64,000 nt of DNA from Paenibacillus piscarius (GTDB lineage Bacteria > Bacillota > Bacilli > Paenibacillales > Paenibacillaceae): NCBI RefSeq assembly GCF_022234545.1, contig NZ_JAIEUI010000018.1, positions 1 through 64,000 on the forward strand. Direction: 5' to 3'. Positions 43,232-51,349 of this stretch are shown here, one piece after another (the stretch's first letter is position 1; each line of letters starts with the position of its first letter). Position numbers and translations under genes: made by a program. The notes beneath the pieces are model-generated. The model saw only the letters and a list, made by a program, of their open reading frames with translations. It was not told the DNA's origin and ran no database searches.

Positions 43232-45475
43232 CTACACAATCTCTTTATTAAAATGTCCTCTTGTGTCGGTTTCCGGATTAAAGACAGCATGATTCATTGA
43301 GCCATCTAATTTGCCTGAGGCCATATGAATGACCTCTACAACCTGCTCTTTAGATTCAACGGTGAAGTTTAACCGGAGCGCCTCGATTCCTTTGAGGTTT
43401 GGCAGCTCATCCAGCAGATTAAGCGTCTTCCCATTAAGAATAGTCGCTGTACAATCCTCATGGGAAAGGATCGGGAACGTTGCTTGCTCATCTTTTAACT
43501 CATAGCTCTTCGTTCTGCATACTCTGCATTGATTCATTTTTCGCATCGGACAATATTTGGTGAACATCAAAGGAGCCTTGCCATATACGATCATTTCCAG
43601 TGCAGGATAGCCGTCATTTGCTTCAACATAAGCGTTCATTAAATCTTCAATTTGGCTCTTATTCATTTCATAAGATAAAGTGACCCGCTTGGCACCTAAT
43701 TTATATAGTTCATAGCAGCTAGTAGCATTAATAACATTTAGAGAATAGTCCGTAACGAACGGATTGGTTCCTCGGTAGTGATGAATTCCGCCATATCCTC
43801 CGATTAGCAGCTGCCCTTCTTTTTCCTGATAATCATTCTGATTTCTTCTAACCACATTGTCAAAATAGATTTCCATAATTCCACAGCTCACGCAAGCATC
43901 ATACTGTTCCTGATTCGTTACGGTGGCCGTAAGATAGGGTTGTACAGGGGCGAAGCTTATTTTTTCTTTGACGGTCACAGCTTTGGTTCTTTTCTGCTGG
44001 CTGTTAAGCTTCAAGTCATATAAGCCTTGTACAATCTCTCTTCTTGCTGAATTTAACAGTTTCGCTGGAATAAAAGCATTGCCTTCCTCATAATCGATCT
44101 GATTCAGTTCGAAGATCGTATCATTTAGTCTGGAGAATTGCTTGATGACCTGCTCTTTGGTGGTTGGATTATTAATGGCTTCGCCTAGTATTTCCTCACT
44201 TTCATAGGAATAAGTAAAGCCCAAGCCCTCCGCTTCAATGAACAGCTTGGAAGCTGGATAAGCATATACTTTAAGGTCCAGGGTAAACCGCTTAAATTCC
44301 TTTTCCAGGGATGCTTCTAGTTCCTTGTGGTAGAAATAATCTTTCGTTTTACATACGACATCGCCTATAGACATCTGTTCTTTGATTTTGATATAGCAGA
44401 CATCATTAGCTGTGTTGATTAAGTCACCGTCTTTATCGTACAGCTTGGCAACCGTCAAATTAATATCTTCATTGTTATGGCTTATCCGGATGGTATCGTT
44501 TTGATTTAAAGTACGTGTAAGTGTGATTTCATACCTGTCCTTCTCAATCCTGCTAATGGTTCCAATCTCATAACCAAAGTGATTAGGTCTTGCGGTGTTT
44601 GTAATATTCCTCCGGTCCTCATGGAACAAATATCCTTTGGTAAAGGTGCGATTGAATGTCTTTTTCAGATTTTCTTTGTCTTCTGCGGTGATTTTATGAT
44701 CTAAGGCCATTCGATATTTGGATACCACATTAGCCACATACGTTGGCACTTTCATCCGGCCTTCTATTTTTAAAGAATCAATTTCTTTTAGATCATGAAT
44801 GTAATCGATGGTGTTCAAGTCCTTAGTGGATAAAATATAGCTTTTGCCTAAAGATGTACCTGTTGTCTGATCCATCAGATCGTATTCCTTACGGCAGGAA
44901 CCCACACATCTTCCGCGGTTTGCGCACCGAAAGCCGCTTAATCCTGACATTAGGCAGTTTCCTGAATAAGCTACACATAACGCACCGTGAACGAAAATCT
45001 CCAGAGGGATGTCAGCTACTCTTTTGATCTCTTTGACTGTTTCAATCTTAACCTCACGGGACAGAACCACTCTTTTCGCACCAAGTTCTTTGAATAATAA
45101 AGTTCCGTCCACATCGTCAATTCCCATTTGAGTGGAGCAATGCGCCTCCAGATCAAGATAGTTCTGCACGATATAATCGAAGGCAGCCAGGTCCTGGACG
45201 ATAATGCCGTCCACACCGATTTCATTTAATTGGTCGATCTGCTCTTTCATCTCTTCCACTTCGTTCTCGAACACGATGGTATTCATGGCAACATAGATTT
45301 TAACGTCCCTCAGGTGCGCATACGTAACAGCCTCTTTTAACGTTTCCAAGTCAAAATTAGAGGAGTATGCGCGTGCACCAAATTTTTGCATGCCTAAGTA
45401 TACTGCATCACAACCATTAGATATTGCAGCTTTCAAAGCTTCCATATTGCCTGCTGGCGCTAATAATTCTGTCAT
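43232..45475 (-). CDS. U32 family protein (large form, RNA-hydroxylase-like)
   Basis: 747 residues. The N-terminal U32 barrel begins ELLAPAGNMEALKAAISNGCDAVYLG. The cysteine cluster HGALCVAYSGNCLMSG..RCANRGRC..C (about 165-195) is the probable iron-sulfur site, and a C-terminal extension holds another set (MFTKYCPMRKMNQCRVCR). Relatives RlhA and TrhO/TrhP-type proteins hydroxylate 23S rRNA or tRNA, so an RNA-modifying role is likelier than the historical collagenase label. Several U32 forms exist per genome; this long form is distinct from the short paired ones. Confidence 0.88.
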   Translation of the reverse strand: MTELLAPAGNMEALKAAISNGCDAVYLGMQKFGARAYSSNFDLETLKEAVTYAHLRDVKIYVAMNTIVFENEVEEMKEQIDQLNEIGVDGIIVQDLAAFDYIVQNYLDLEAHCSTQMGIDDVDGTLLFKELGAKRVVLSREVKIETVKEIKRVADIPLEIFVHGALCVAYSGNCLMSGLSGFRCANRGRCVGSCRKEYDLMDQTTGTSLGKSYILSTKDLNTIDYIHDLKEIDSLKIEGRMKVPTYVANVVSKYRMALDHKITAEDKENLKKTFNRTFTKGYLFHEDRRNITNTARPNHFGYEIGTISRIEKDRYEITLTRTLNQNDTIRISHNNEDINLTVAKLYDKDGDLINTANDVCYIKIKEQMSIGDVVCKTKDYFYHKELEASLEKEFKRFTLDLKVYAYPASKLFIEAEGLGFTYSYESEEILGEAINNPTTKEQVIKQFSRLNDTIFELNQIDYEEGNAFIPAKLLNSARREIVQGLYDLKLNSQQKRTKAVTVKEKISFAPVQPYLTATVTNQEQYDACVSCGIMEIYFDNVVRRNQNDYQEKEGQLLIGGYGGIHHYRGTNPFVTDYSLNVINATSCYELYKLGAKRVTLSYEMNKSQIEDLMNAYVEANDGYPALEMIVYGKAPLMFTKYCPMRKMNQCRVCRTKSYELKDEQATFPILSHEDCTATILNGKTLNLLDELPNLKGIEALRLNFTVESKEQVVEVIHMASGKLDGSMNHAVFNPETDTRGHFNKEIV

Positions 45476-45560
45476 AAATGATCCTTACCTCCTGCTTCAA
45501 TAACCGCTCAAATTCAGCACCATTAATCATAAATTAAGAGCTGCAGCTTAAGCTACGGCA

Positions 45561-45585
45561 AAAAGCACAAGCGGGTGGCTTGTGC
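45561..45585 (-). terminator. terminator of the DsbA/SDR operon
   Basis: GCACAAGC pairs with GCTTGTGC around a 5-base loop, followed on the minus strand by TTTTTGCC. It lies about 20 bp past the stop at 45606. Confidence 0.88.
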
Positions 45586-45605
45586 ATGATTCTTGCGGGG
45601 CTTAT

Positions 45606-46238
45606 TTATTGAGCTGCCTGGTTAAGGGCGCTTAAGAATATCTCAACGGGTTGTGCGCCGGAAACTGCATATTTTCTGTCAATGACAAAGAAAGGGGCTC
45701 CTGTAATTCCCAGCTGTTTGGCTGTAGCTTCATCTGATCGCACTTCGTTAGCATATTTGGAGGAATCCTGGAGAACTGCCATTGATTCCTCCCTGTTCAT
45801 TCCAACGGATTCTGCAATATCTGCTAATGTAGCATGATCGCTGATCAGCTTACCTTCCGTGTAATAGGAATAGAACATCCGCTCGGATAATTCCTTATCT
45901 TTTCCAACCGATTTGGCATATTGGGTTAGACGATGAGCATCAAACGTATTGGTGGGCTTCATTTCGTCAAAATTATACACCAGACCCATCTTGTCTGCCT
46001 GTTGTCCAAGCTTAGCATTTCCCTCTTTCGCTTGCTCGATACTCATACCATGTTTCTCAGAGGCCATTTGATGCATATTTTTACCTGAGTACAATGATGC
46101 TTGCGGATTTAGTTCAAAGCTTCTATATTCAATCACCACTTCATCCTGATGAGCGAATTGCTCCAGTGCAGATTCTAACCGCCGTTTACCAATATAACAG
46201 AATGGACAAACATAATCTGACCATATCTCGATTTTCAT
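45606..46238 (-). CDS. DsbA-family oxidoreductase (FrnE-like)
   Basis: 210 residues with a thioredoxin fold and active-site C11-P-F-C14. A helical insert and the cis-Pro in GAPFFVID are seen. No signal peptide is present, so it is cytoplasmic, as is usual for FrnE-like proteins. It is the last gene of a three-gene operon with two Rossmann-fold proteins, all divergent from a TetR regulator. Confidence 0.9.
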   Translation of the reverse strand: MKIEIWSDYVCPFCYIGKRRLESALEQFAHQDEVVIEYRSFELNPQASLYSGKNMHQMASEKHGMSIEQAKEGNAKLGQQADKMGLVYNFDEMKPTNTFDAHRLTQYAKSVGKDKELSERMFYSYYTEGKLISDHATLADIAESVGMNREESMAVLQDSSKYANEVRSDEATAKQLGITGAPFFVIDRKYAVSGAQPVEIFLSALNQAAQ

Positions 46239-46260
46239 TTCCAGGCCTCCTTTCTGGGGC

Positions 46261-46905
46261 TTATTTGTTATAGACGATAGGCATTTTTCTAATCATATGG
46301 TTGTCACGGGTGGCAGCGTACATGATTTTAGCAACATTTTCTCTGGAAACCGATAACTTAGCCGATTTATCTCCGAATGAATAGTCATAAGATTGCCCTT
46401 TGTCTTTAACATTGGGGTTAATAATTCGGACAACTGTCCAATCCAGGTTCGATCGTTTAATAACTTCTTCCATTTTCTTCATTTCCGCATGACCGTTTGG
46501 AAGTAAGACTTTAGCCAATACACCTGGAAGTATCGTCGAAATGTTTTTCTTATCGTCATCTGATTGCAAAGCCGGCGTCGCAAGGGTAATTAACCTTTTT
46601 TTGTTATGCTTCTTCATAGCCCTAATTATCAGTTCGTGTCCGTCCGCAATCGGCGTGCCTTTAAGCTTTCGTGACATATCGGATGCTGGTCCTAGTGTGC
46701 TGATTACGACATCTGATCCAGCAACTGCCTGCTCGATGGTTGAAGCATTCGAAAGCTCCCCTTGTATAAAGCTCAAATTAGGATGTTTGAGACTGATTTT
46801 GTGGGGGGGCCTAACATATGCCGTAACGAAATCTCCGTGATCCAGAGCTAATTGTGTTAGCAGCTGTCCGATTGCACCACTTGCACCAAAAATGGTGATA
46901 TTCAT
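46261..46905 (-). CDS. NAD(P)-binding atypical SDR protein (NmrA-like)
   Basis: 214 residues. The N-terminal nucleotide-binding motif is TIFGASGAIGQLL, with DVVISTLGP and an NADAR-like WTVVRIINP. These atypical short-chain dehydrogenase proteins act as oxidoreductases or redox sensors; the substrate is unknown. It overlaps the upstream SDR gene by 4 bp. Confidence 0.87.
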   Translation of the reverse strand: MNITIFGASGAIGQLLTQLALDHGDFVTAYVRPPHKISLKHPNLSFIQGELSNASTIEQAVAGSDVVISTLGPASDMSRKLKGTPIADGHELIIRAMKKHNKKRLITLATPALQSDDDKKNISTILPGVLAKVLLPNGHAEMKKMEEVIKRSNLDWTVVRIINPNVKDKGQSYDYSFGDKSAKLSVSRENVAKIMYAATRDNHMIRKMPIVYNK

Positions 46906-47567
46906 ATTGACACGCGGTCTTCAGTTATAAATTCTTCTACTCTGTCTCTTTTGATGTACATGTCGTACCATATATCAGCGATTTTGTCTTGAACTCCTGA
47001 GTTCGGCTGCATCCAGACTCCGATCGAAAGGTGACCCGCATACACACCTTTGTCCGCTAATTCGCTGTTCAAATTAAAGATATAATTACGAAGCCCTGAA
47101 ATGGAAATTCCAACATTCCCCATCATCGGCACCGGGTGGATTGCAGCACCTCCAGTAGTAAATAATAAGGCACCGCTTTGCTTATCCAGCATGTCAGGCA
47201 GCACTTGCCGGACACTGGATAACGCACCTACCACATTAAATTGAAATTGGTATAACGCATTTTCTTCTGTGACCTCCAGTGTTGGCGCTACTGTGTTGAT
47301 GCTCGGTGTTGGGCTGTATTCAAGAACATCAATAAATCCGTACTTCTCTTTAATAGCGGCGAAGGCCCTCCCGATTTCTTCTTTATTTAATATGTCCGCT
47401 TGAAATGGAGCAGCTTCGATTCCCAATGGTTCTAATTCACTAACCAGCTGGTTCAGCTTATCTTCATTTCGGGCAATAAGAGCTACGCGAAAGCCGTTTT
47501 GTCCGAATTTCTTCGCAATGGACATTCCTAAACCTGCTCCTGCTCCAACAATAGCTATAGTTTTCAT
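46902..47567 (-). CDS. short-chain dehydrogenase/reductase
   Basis: 221 residues from MKTIAIVGAG, with AGGGAG upstream. The nucleotide motif is VGAGAGLGMSIA. In classic SDRs a Tyr-x-x-x-Lys follows; here the corresponding stretch (GNVGISISGLRNYIFNL) has no evident YxxxK, so it may be a non-classical member. It is the first gene of the operon under the divergent TetR gene. Confidence 0.85.
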   Translation of the reverse strand: MKTIAIVGAGAGLGMSIAKKFGQNGFRVALIARNEDKLNQLVSELEPLGIEAAPFQADILNKEEIGRAFAAIKEKYGFIDVLEYSPTPSINTVAPTLEVTEENALYQFQFNVVGALSSVRQVLPDMLDKQSGALLFTTGGAAIHPVPMMGNVGISISGLRNYIFNLNSELADKGVYAGHLSIGVWMQPNSGVQDKIADIWYDMYIKRDRVEEFITEDRVSI

Positions 47568-47643
47568 TTCAGATCTCCCTTTCAATTAGAATTAGTGGTC
47601 AATGCGATAAATAATAGTCAAGATGTTGTATATTTATCTTGTG

Positions 47644-47661
47644 TTTATTATGATTAATAAA
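47644..47661. promoter_or_regulatory. candidate TetR operator between SDR operon and TetR gene
   Basis: TTTATTA-TGAT-TAATAAA is a perfect 7-bp inverted repeat in the 196-bp divergent region. In such AT-rich DNA it may arise by chance. Confidence 0.4.
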
Positions 47662-47763
47662 AGGTCAGCATTCAATATTTAATATTTCTGATTTTGAGAG
47701 ATAACATGCACTTTCAGCTCAAATGTCGTATATCTACCAAAAAAATTAAGGGAATGAGTCCTA

Positions 47764-48357
47764 ATGAACAAAAAAACCGATTTGCGTATCATTCGCTCCA
47801 AACATTCCATCAAAAAGGCGTTTATAGAGCTTCTTACGGAAAAGGGATACGAAGGAATAACGATTCAAGATATTGCCGATAAGGCGATGATTAACCGGAA
47901 TACCTTTTACCTTCATTATCAGAACAAACCCGATTTGTTAAATGCATCGATGGACGAATTAATCGAAGAACTAAAGAGCACACTCAAGCAATGCTCAAGC
48001 AGCAAAACACCGATAAGCGGCTCTATGCTCGAACAACTAATGCAAACCATCCTGGAGAAAATCCAGGACAATATCCCCTTTTACAAAGCATTGTTACTGG
48101 ATGAGAATAGAATTTATGGTTTCCAGTCAAAAATGGAGGAAATTATAAAAAACACAGTGGAGGATGGCTTGGATAATGCTCCATTGAAGATTTCAAAGGA
48201 ATTATTACTCCAATATACTGCATCTACTTTTATGGGCATTGTCGTGTGGTGGGTTAAAAATGATTTTTCCTATACCCCAAAGGAACTCGCATCTCAATTT
48301 GGTAAAATTTTAACTCAAGGGCATTTAAAAGCCGCAGGTATTGCAAACAATGATTGA
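47764..48357 (+). CDS. TetR/AcrR family regulator
   Basis: 197 residues. The HTH is FIELLTEKGYEGITIQDIADKAMINRNTFYLHYQNKPDLL; the C-terminal domain resembles the TetR_C_7/YsiA-like class (FMGIVVWWVKNDF). It is divergent from the SDR/NmrA/DsbA operon and is its probable repressor. It converges with the YdeI gene, leaving a gap of 2 bp. Confidence 0.9.
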   Translation: MNKKTDLRIIRSKHSIKKAFIELLTEKGYEGITIQDIADKAMINRNTFYLHYQNKPDLLNASMDELIEELKSTLKQCSSSKTPISGSMLEQLMQTILEKIQDNIPFYKALLLDENRIYGFQSKMEEIIKNTVEDGLDNAPLKISKELLLQYTASTFMGIVVWWVKNDFSYTPKELASQFGKILTQGHLKAAGIANND

Positions 48358-48359
48358 AG

Positions 48360-48929
48360 TTAATAATCTAGTAGCCGTCCGTTATCATTCCATTGACCGT
48401 ACATTTTGTTATCTCTCGTGTTGGTGATGAATTTGTCTAATCTGCTCTTAAATAATTCTGGCTGATGCTTATAGCTTTGTATCGTGTCAATCCGGACTCT
48501 TTTATAAAGATCTGGAAATGCCATGAAATTTTCGTATACTTTTCTTTCCTCATTTAGCCTTTCCTCTATAACCCGGTCTATTCTGAAAGAATCACAATTC
48601 ATATCAGGAAGAACGTTTCTTCCCTCGTCTGTCATCAATCCCAGCTTTTCGAGACGGCGGACACGTTCTTTATTCAATTCAGTCCATGAGCTTTTTGGGC
48701 TTCGGGGAGACAGTCTCTGAGCCAGCTCCGTTTCAGAACTCTTCTTCTTGACCCCATCGATCCATCCAAAGCACAGAGCTTCCTCGACCGCGTCTAAATA
48801 TAAGAGTGTATCCGGTTGGGACGCCATACTGACCAAGATCCAGCAAGATTTTTCAGTCCTATTATTTTCCTGCAGCCAGAGCCTCAATTCTTCTCTCGAT
48901 TTTACCGGAATTAAATTATCCATTTTCAT
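48360..48929 (-). CDS. YdeI/OmpD-associated family protein
   Basis: 189 residues with the YdeI pattern: LRLWLQENNRTEKSCWILV, YLDAVEEALCFGWIDGVKK, RLSPRSPKSSWTELNKERVRRLEKLGLM. The family is implicated in resistance to antimicrobial peptides and to acidic stress, without a known mechanism. It is single and lies tail-to-tail with the TetR gene. Confidence 0.85.
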   Translation of the reverse strand: MKMDNLIPVKSREELRLWLQENNRTEKSCWILVSMASQPDTLLYLDAVEEALCFGWIDGVKKKSSETELAQRLSPRSPKSSWTELNKERVRRLEKLGLMTDEGRNVLPDMNCDSFRIDRVIEERLNEERKVYENFMAFPDLYKRVRIDTIQSYKHQPELFKSRLDKFITNTRDNKMYGQWNDNGRLLDY

Positions 48930-48957
48930 ATTTAAAAAGAATTTCCTTTAGAATAAG

Positions 48958-49422
48958 TTACTGTTTGTTCGATATTACGTTATCCAGAAATTGATTTGCG
49001 TCGCTATTAAACTTCCAGTTCACACCGAATTTATCAATTAGCGTTCCAAAACACGAAGACCAGGGATAATTGGATAACGGCATGGTGACTTGCCCGCCAA
49101 GGGACAAAGCATTAAAGTATTGCTCCAGTTTTTGCTTATCCTCGATGACTAGACTGATCAGAATATTATTCCCTTTCACCAGCTCACCTGTCACCGCCTT
49201 CATGGAAGGCAAAATGTCAGACATCATCATTTTCCCGCCTGCGAATTCGATAGAAGACTCCATGATCATATTTAACTCATTTTCTGGCATGGGGTAGTTT
49301 GGATTCTGCGGGATATCCCCGAATCTCACTTTTTTCACTTCAGTTGCGCTTAAAGCCTCCGAATAAAATTCAATTACCTGTTCTGTATTTCCATCAAAGT
49401 TCAAATATGCAATAGCTGACAT
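48958..49422 (-). CDS. VOC superfamily (PhnB/YjdN-like) protein
   Basis: 154 residues from MSAIAYLNFDGNT, with AAGGAGG 9 bp upstream. It has the PhnB-type strand pattern AIAYLNFDGN, FYSEALSA, FAGGKMMMSD, LEQYFNALSLGGQVTMPLSNYPWSSCFGTLIDKFGVNW. No metal-site histidines are evident, as often in this branch. The function is unknown. Confidence 0.87.
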   Translation of the reverse strand: MSAIAYLNFDGNTEQVIEFYSEALSATEVKKVRFGDIPQNPNYPMPENELNMIMESSIEFAGGKMMMSDILPSMKAVTGELVKGNNILISLVIEDKQKLEQYFNALSLGGQVTMPLSNYPWSSCFGTLIDKFGVNWKFNSDANQFLDNVISNKQ

Positions 49423-49498
49423 AAAACATAACCTCCTTCTTGTTATACATGCAGTATAGTTCATAAGAGGTGACGGCTGTATGTCACCGTTTCATATT

Positions 49499-49981
49499 TT
49501 ATTGAAGGTCCGCATGCATCGCTCCCGCGATAGTAAAGAAATCTTCTTGGTTGATCTCAAAGTGGCCGGTACGGAACGGGTAGCCCCAATTCCGCTTGCC
49601 GCGGGTGAAGGACAGCCGGTCAAGCAAGCCTTCGATTCTTGCATCTTGGCAGGGAACATATTCGATATTCCGCCGGTAAGGTACGAACGTCGCAGACATC
49701 GCATATTCGTACACATGGTCGTCCACAACCCGGCCAATGGCGGTGAACGCCTGCAACGGCTTGCCGTCTCTTATCTCCGTTCGAGGAGAATAGTATACAA
49801 GCCAATCCCCAGGTTGCATTCTGCGTAAGGGTGCAGATTTACCGTGACACATTTGGGCGAAGCCGCCACTAACCCCGCGTTGTACATGCGATGCCGAGAC
49901 GACGCCTATCCAATAGGATGGCGGATGGAGAACCGTATTTCGGACAAGTTGTTCAAGACACAACGTTTCTTTCGTATTCAT
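49499..49981 (-). CDS. EVE domain protein (UPF0310)
   Basis: 160 residues; the EVE fold is shown by YWIGVVSASHVQRGVSGGFAQM, GKSAPLRRMQPGDWLVYYSPR and AFTAIGRVVDD. EVE domains read modified bases (related to PUA/YTH) and often sit in defence or RNA-modification contexts. Here it is alone, about 1.3 kb from the rloA/rloB locus on the same strand. Confidence 0.86.
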   Translation of the reverse strand: MNTKETLCLEQLVRNTVLHPPSYWIGVVSASHVQRGVSGGFAQMCHGKSAPLRRMQPGDWLVYYSPRTEIRDGKPLQAFTAIGRVVDDHVYEYAMSATFVPYRRNIEYVPCQDARIEGLLDRLSFTRGKRNWGYPFRTGHFEINQEDFFTIAGAMHADLQ

Positions 49982-50026
49982 TACTGGACCCAGCTCCTTT
50001 TTCTTACGCTGAATCCAGCATACAAC

Positions 50027-50058
50027 AACGCTACTGACAGCGGTCTGTCAGTAGCGTT
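50027..50058. terminator. perfect 14-bp hairpin, function unclear
   Basis: AACGCTACTGACAG-CGGT-CTGTCAGTAGCGTT lies between the divergent EVE and esterase genes. It has no T-tract on either side and no gene ends there. Confidence 0.6.
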
Positions 50059-50105
50059 CGGGCATCACTAACCCAATACCAGGCATAGTGATCATTAATT
50101 GATTT

Positions 50106-50142
50106 TAGTCTAATCAGACAATATAATGATTCAATTAGACTA
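50106..50142 (+). promoter_or_regulatory. promoter with operator dyad for the esterase gene
   Basis: TAGTCTAAT (50106-50114) and ATTAGACTA (50134-50142) form a perfect 9-bp inverted repeat with a 19-bp spacer. A perfect TATAAT lies in the middle (50122-50127), so a bound dimer would cover the -10 box. The esterase ATG is 30 bp downstream. Confidence 0.65.
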
Positions 50143-50171
50143 TATTCGTTAAGTAAAGGAATGAAGCTTAA

Positions 50172-51014
50172 ATGATAAAATCATTTTTAATGCTGGGTCA
50201 ATCTAATATGGCAGGCCGTGGATTCTTGCATGAAGTCGACCCTATATATAATGAAAAAATAAAAATGCTGCGGAATGGACAGTGGCAGATGATGACAGAG
50301 CCGATTAATTATGACCGTCCGGTCTCTGGTGTAAGCCTGGCGGCGTCTTTCGCCGATGCCTGGTCGAAAGCCAATCCTGATGAAGAAATGGGTTTGATTC
50401 CTTGTGCAGAAGGTGGAAGCTCGTTGAAGGATTGGCATCCAGAGGGCATCCTTTTTCAGCATGCTTTGTCTGAAGCCCGCTTCGCCTTGCGGTCCAGTCA
50501 AATCTGCGGAATTCTGTGGCACCAGGGTGAGAGCGACAGCTATCAATCGCTGCATGAAACGTATTACGAGAAATTAAGCCTGATCATCGAGACCCTAAGA
50601 AACGAATTGAAGCTTGATGAGGTGCCGTTGATCATTGGCGGACTTGGTGATTTCCTTGGGAAGACTGGTTTTGGACAGCAAGCGACAGAGTATATACAGA
50701 TCAATGAACAACTGCAGCGCTTCGCTAACGAACAGCCAAATTGTTATTTTGTAACGGCAGCAGAGTTGACCGCGAATCCTGATGGCATTCATATAAATGC
50801 GGTTTCGCAACGCAAATTCGGCTACCGCTATTTTGAAGCTTATTCGAACAAGTGTCATGTCCTGGAGCCCCTCCCGGGGGAGGAGCAGTCACTGAAGGTG
50901 GAGCGCGACTATTCAAAAACAGAACAGATCTACCTGCACAGCATGGATTTGGCTTTGGGTAAAATCACTTACGCCGAATTCGAGGCGCAGATGGCGAAGG
51001 TTATGCAGCCTTGA
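50172..51014 (+). CDS. sialate O-acetylesterase (SASA)-type carbohydrate esterase
   Basis: 280 residues, SGNH-like. Nucleophile S11 in GQSNMAGRG, oxyanion Gly in EGGSSLKDW, WHQGESD (about 114-120) and the D/H pair in DGIHIN (about 197-202) give a complete set. It has no signal peptide and so is cytoplasmic; it probably removes acetyl groups from imported sugars. The C-terminal 45 residues extend past the fold. It is regulated, by inference, through the dyad at 50106-50142. Confidence 0.87.
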   Translation: MIKSFLMLGQSNMAGRGFLHEVDPIYNEKIKMLRNGQWQMMTEPINYDRPVSGVSLAASFADAWSKANPDEEMGLIPCAEGGSSLKDWHPEGILFQHALSEARFALRSSQICGILWHQGESDSYQSLHETYYEKLSLIIETLRNELKLDEVPLIIGGLGDFLGKTGFGQQATEYIQINEQLQRFANEQPNCYFVTAAELTANPDGIHINAVSQRKFGYRYFEAYSNKCHVLEPLPGEEQSLKVERDYSKTEQIYLHSMDLALGKITYAEFEAQMAKVMQP

Positions 51015-51046
51015 TCCGTTTAGCTTGACGGATTTATCGGCGAAAA
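51013..51046 (-). repeat. dispersed terminator-tag repeat, divergent copy 3
   Basis: On the minus strand TTTTCGCCGATAAATCCGTC, then AAGCTAAACGGATC. It is similar to the tags at 25824 and 62934 and has the same position after a hairpin that ends a minus-strand gene (rloB). In this copy ATCCGT/ACGGAT forms its own small stem. Confidence 0.5.
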
Positions 51047-51051
51047 CAAAG

Positions 51052-51070
51052 GGCGGCCTGGAAGGCCGCC
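51052..51070. terminator. terminator between esterase and rloB remnant
   Basis: GGCGGCCT-GGA-AGGCCGCC. On the minus strand it is followed by CTTTGTTTTCGCC, on the plus strand by ACTGTTGTTT. It lies between convergent genes. Confidence 0.8.
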
Positions 51071-51118
51071 ACTGTTGTTTATACTATGAATAGATTTGTG
51101 TCACGATTCCGTTGAAAG

Positions 51119-51349
51119 CTATACGATGCTATAACCTAAGAGATATTTAATCTGTTTTCCCCTGATACTGTTAGCATACTTCAATGGATTCTTTTCTACC
51201 TTGCTTCTTATCGATACTTTAATATTAGCTGAGGGATCAGCATCTAGATTAGCATTAATTTCATCTTCAAGCCAATCTAAATACCATTTCTCAGTTTCAC
51301 CTTCTACGGTATAAAAGTACTGCTTATTATCCCTCCGATTCGCTACCAT
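51119..51349 (-). pseudogene. RloB-like protein, truncated at the C-terminus
   Basis: 76 residues beginning RRDNKQYFYTVEGETEKWYLDWLEDEIN, the N-terminal signature of RloB/AbiLii proteins (usually about 200 residues), through KVEKNPLKYANSI. It then ends abruptly in GKQIKYLLGYSIV and a stop. The downstream sequence does not continue the family in any frame I read, so the C-terminal two thirds is deleted. It overlaps the ATPase gene by 23 bp, the normal coupling of rloA-rloB pairs. Confidence 0.75.
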
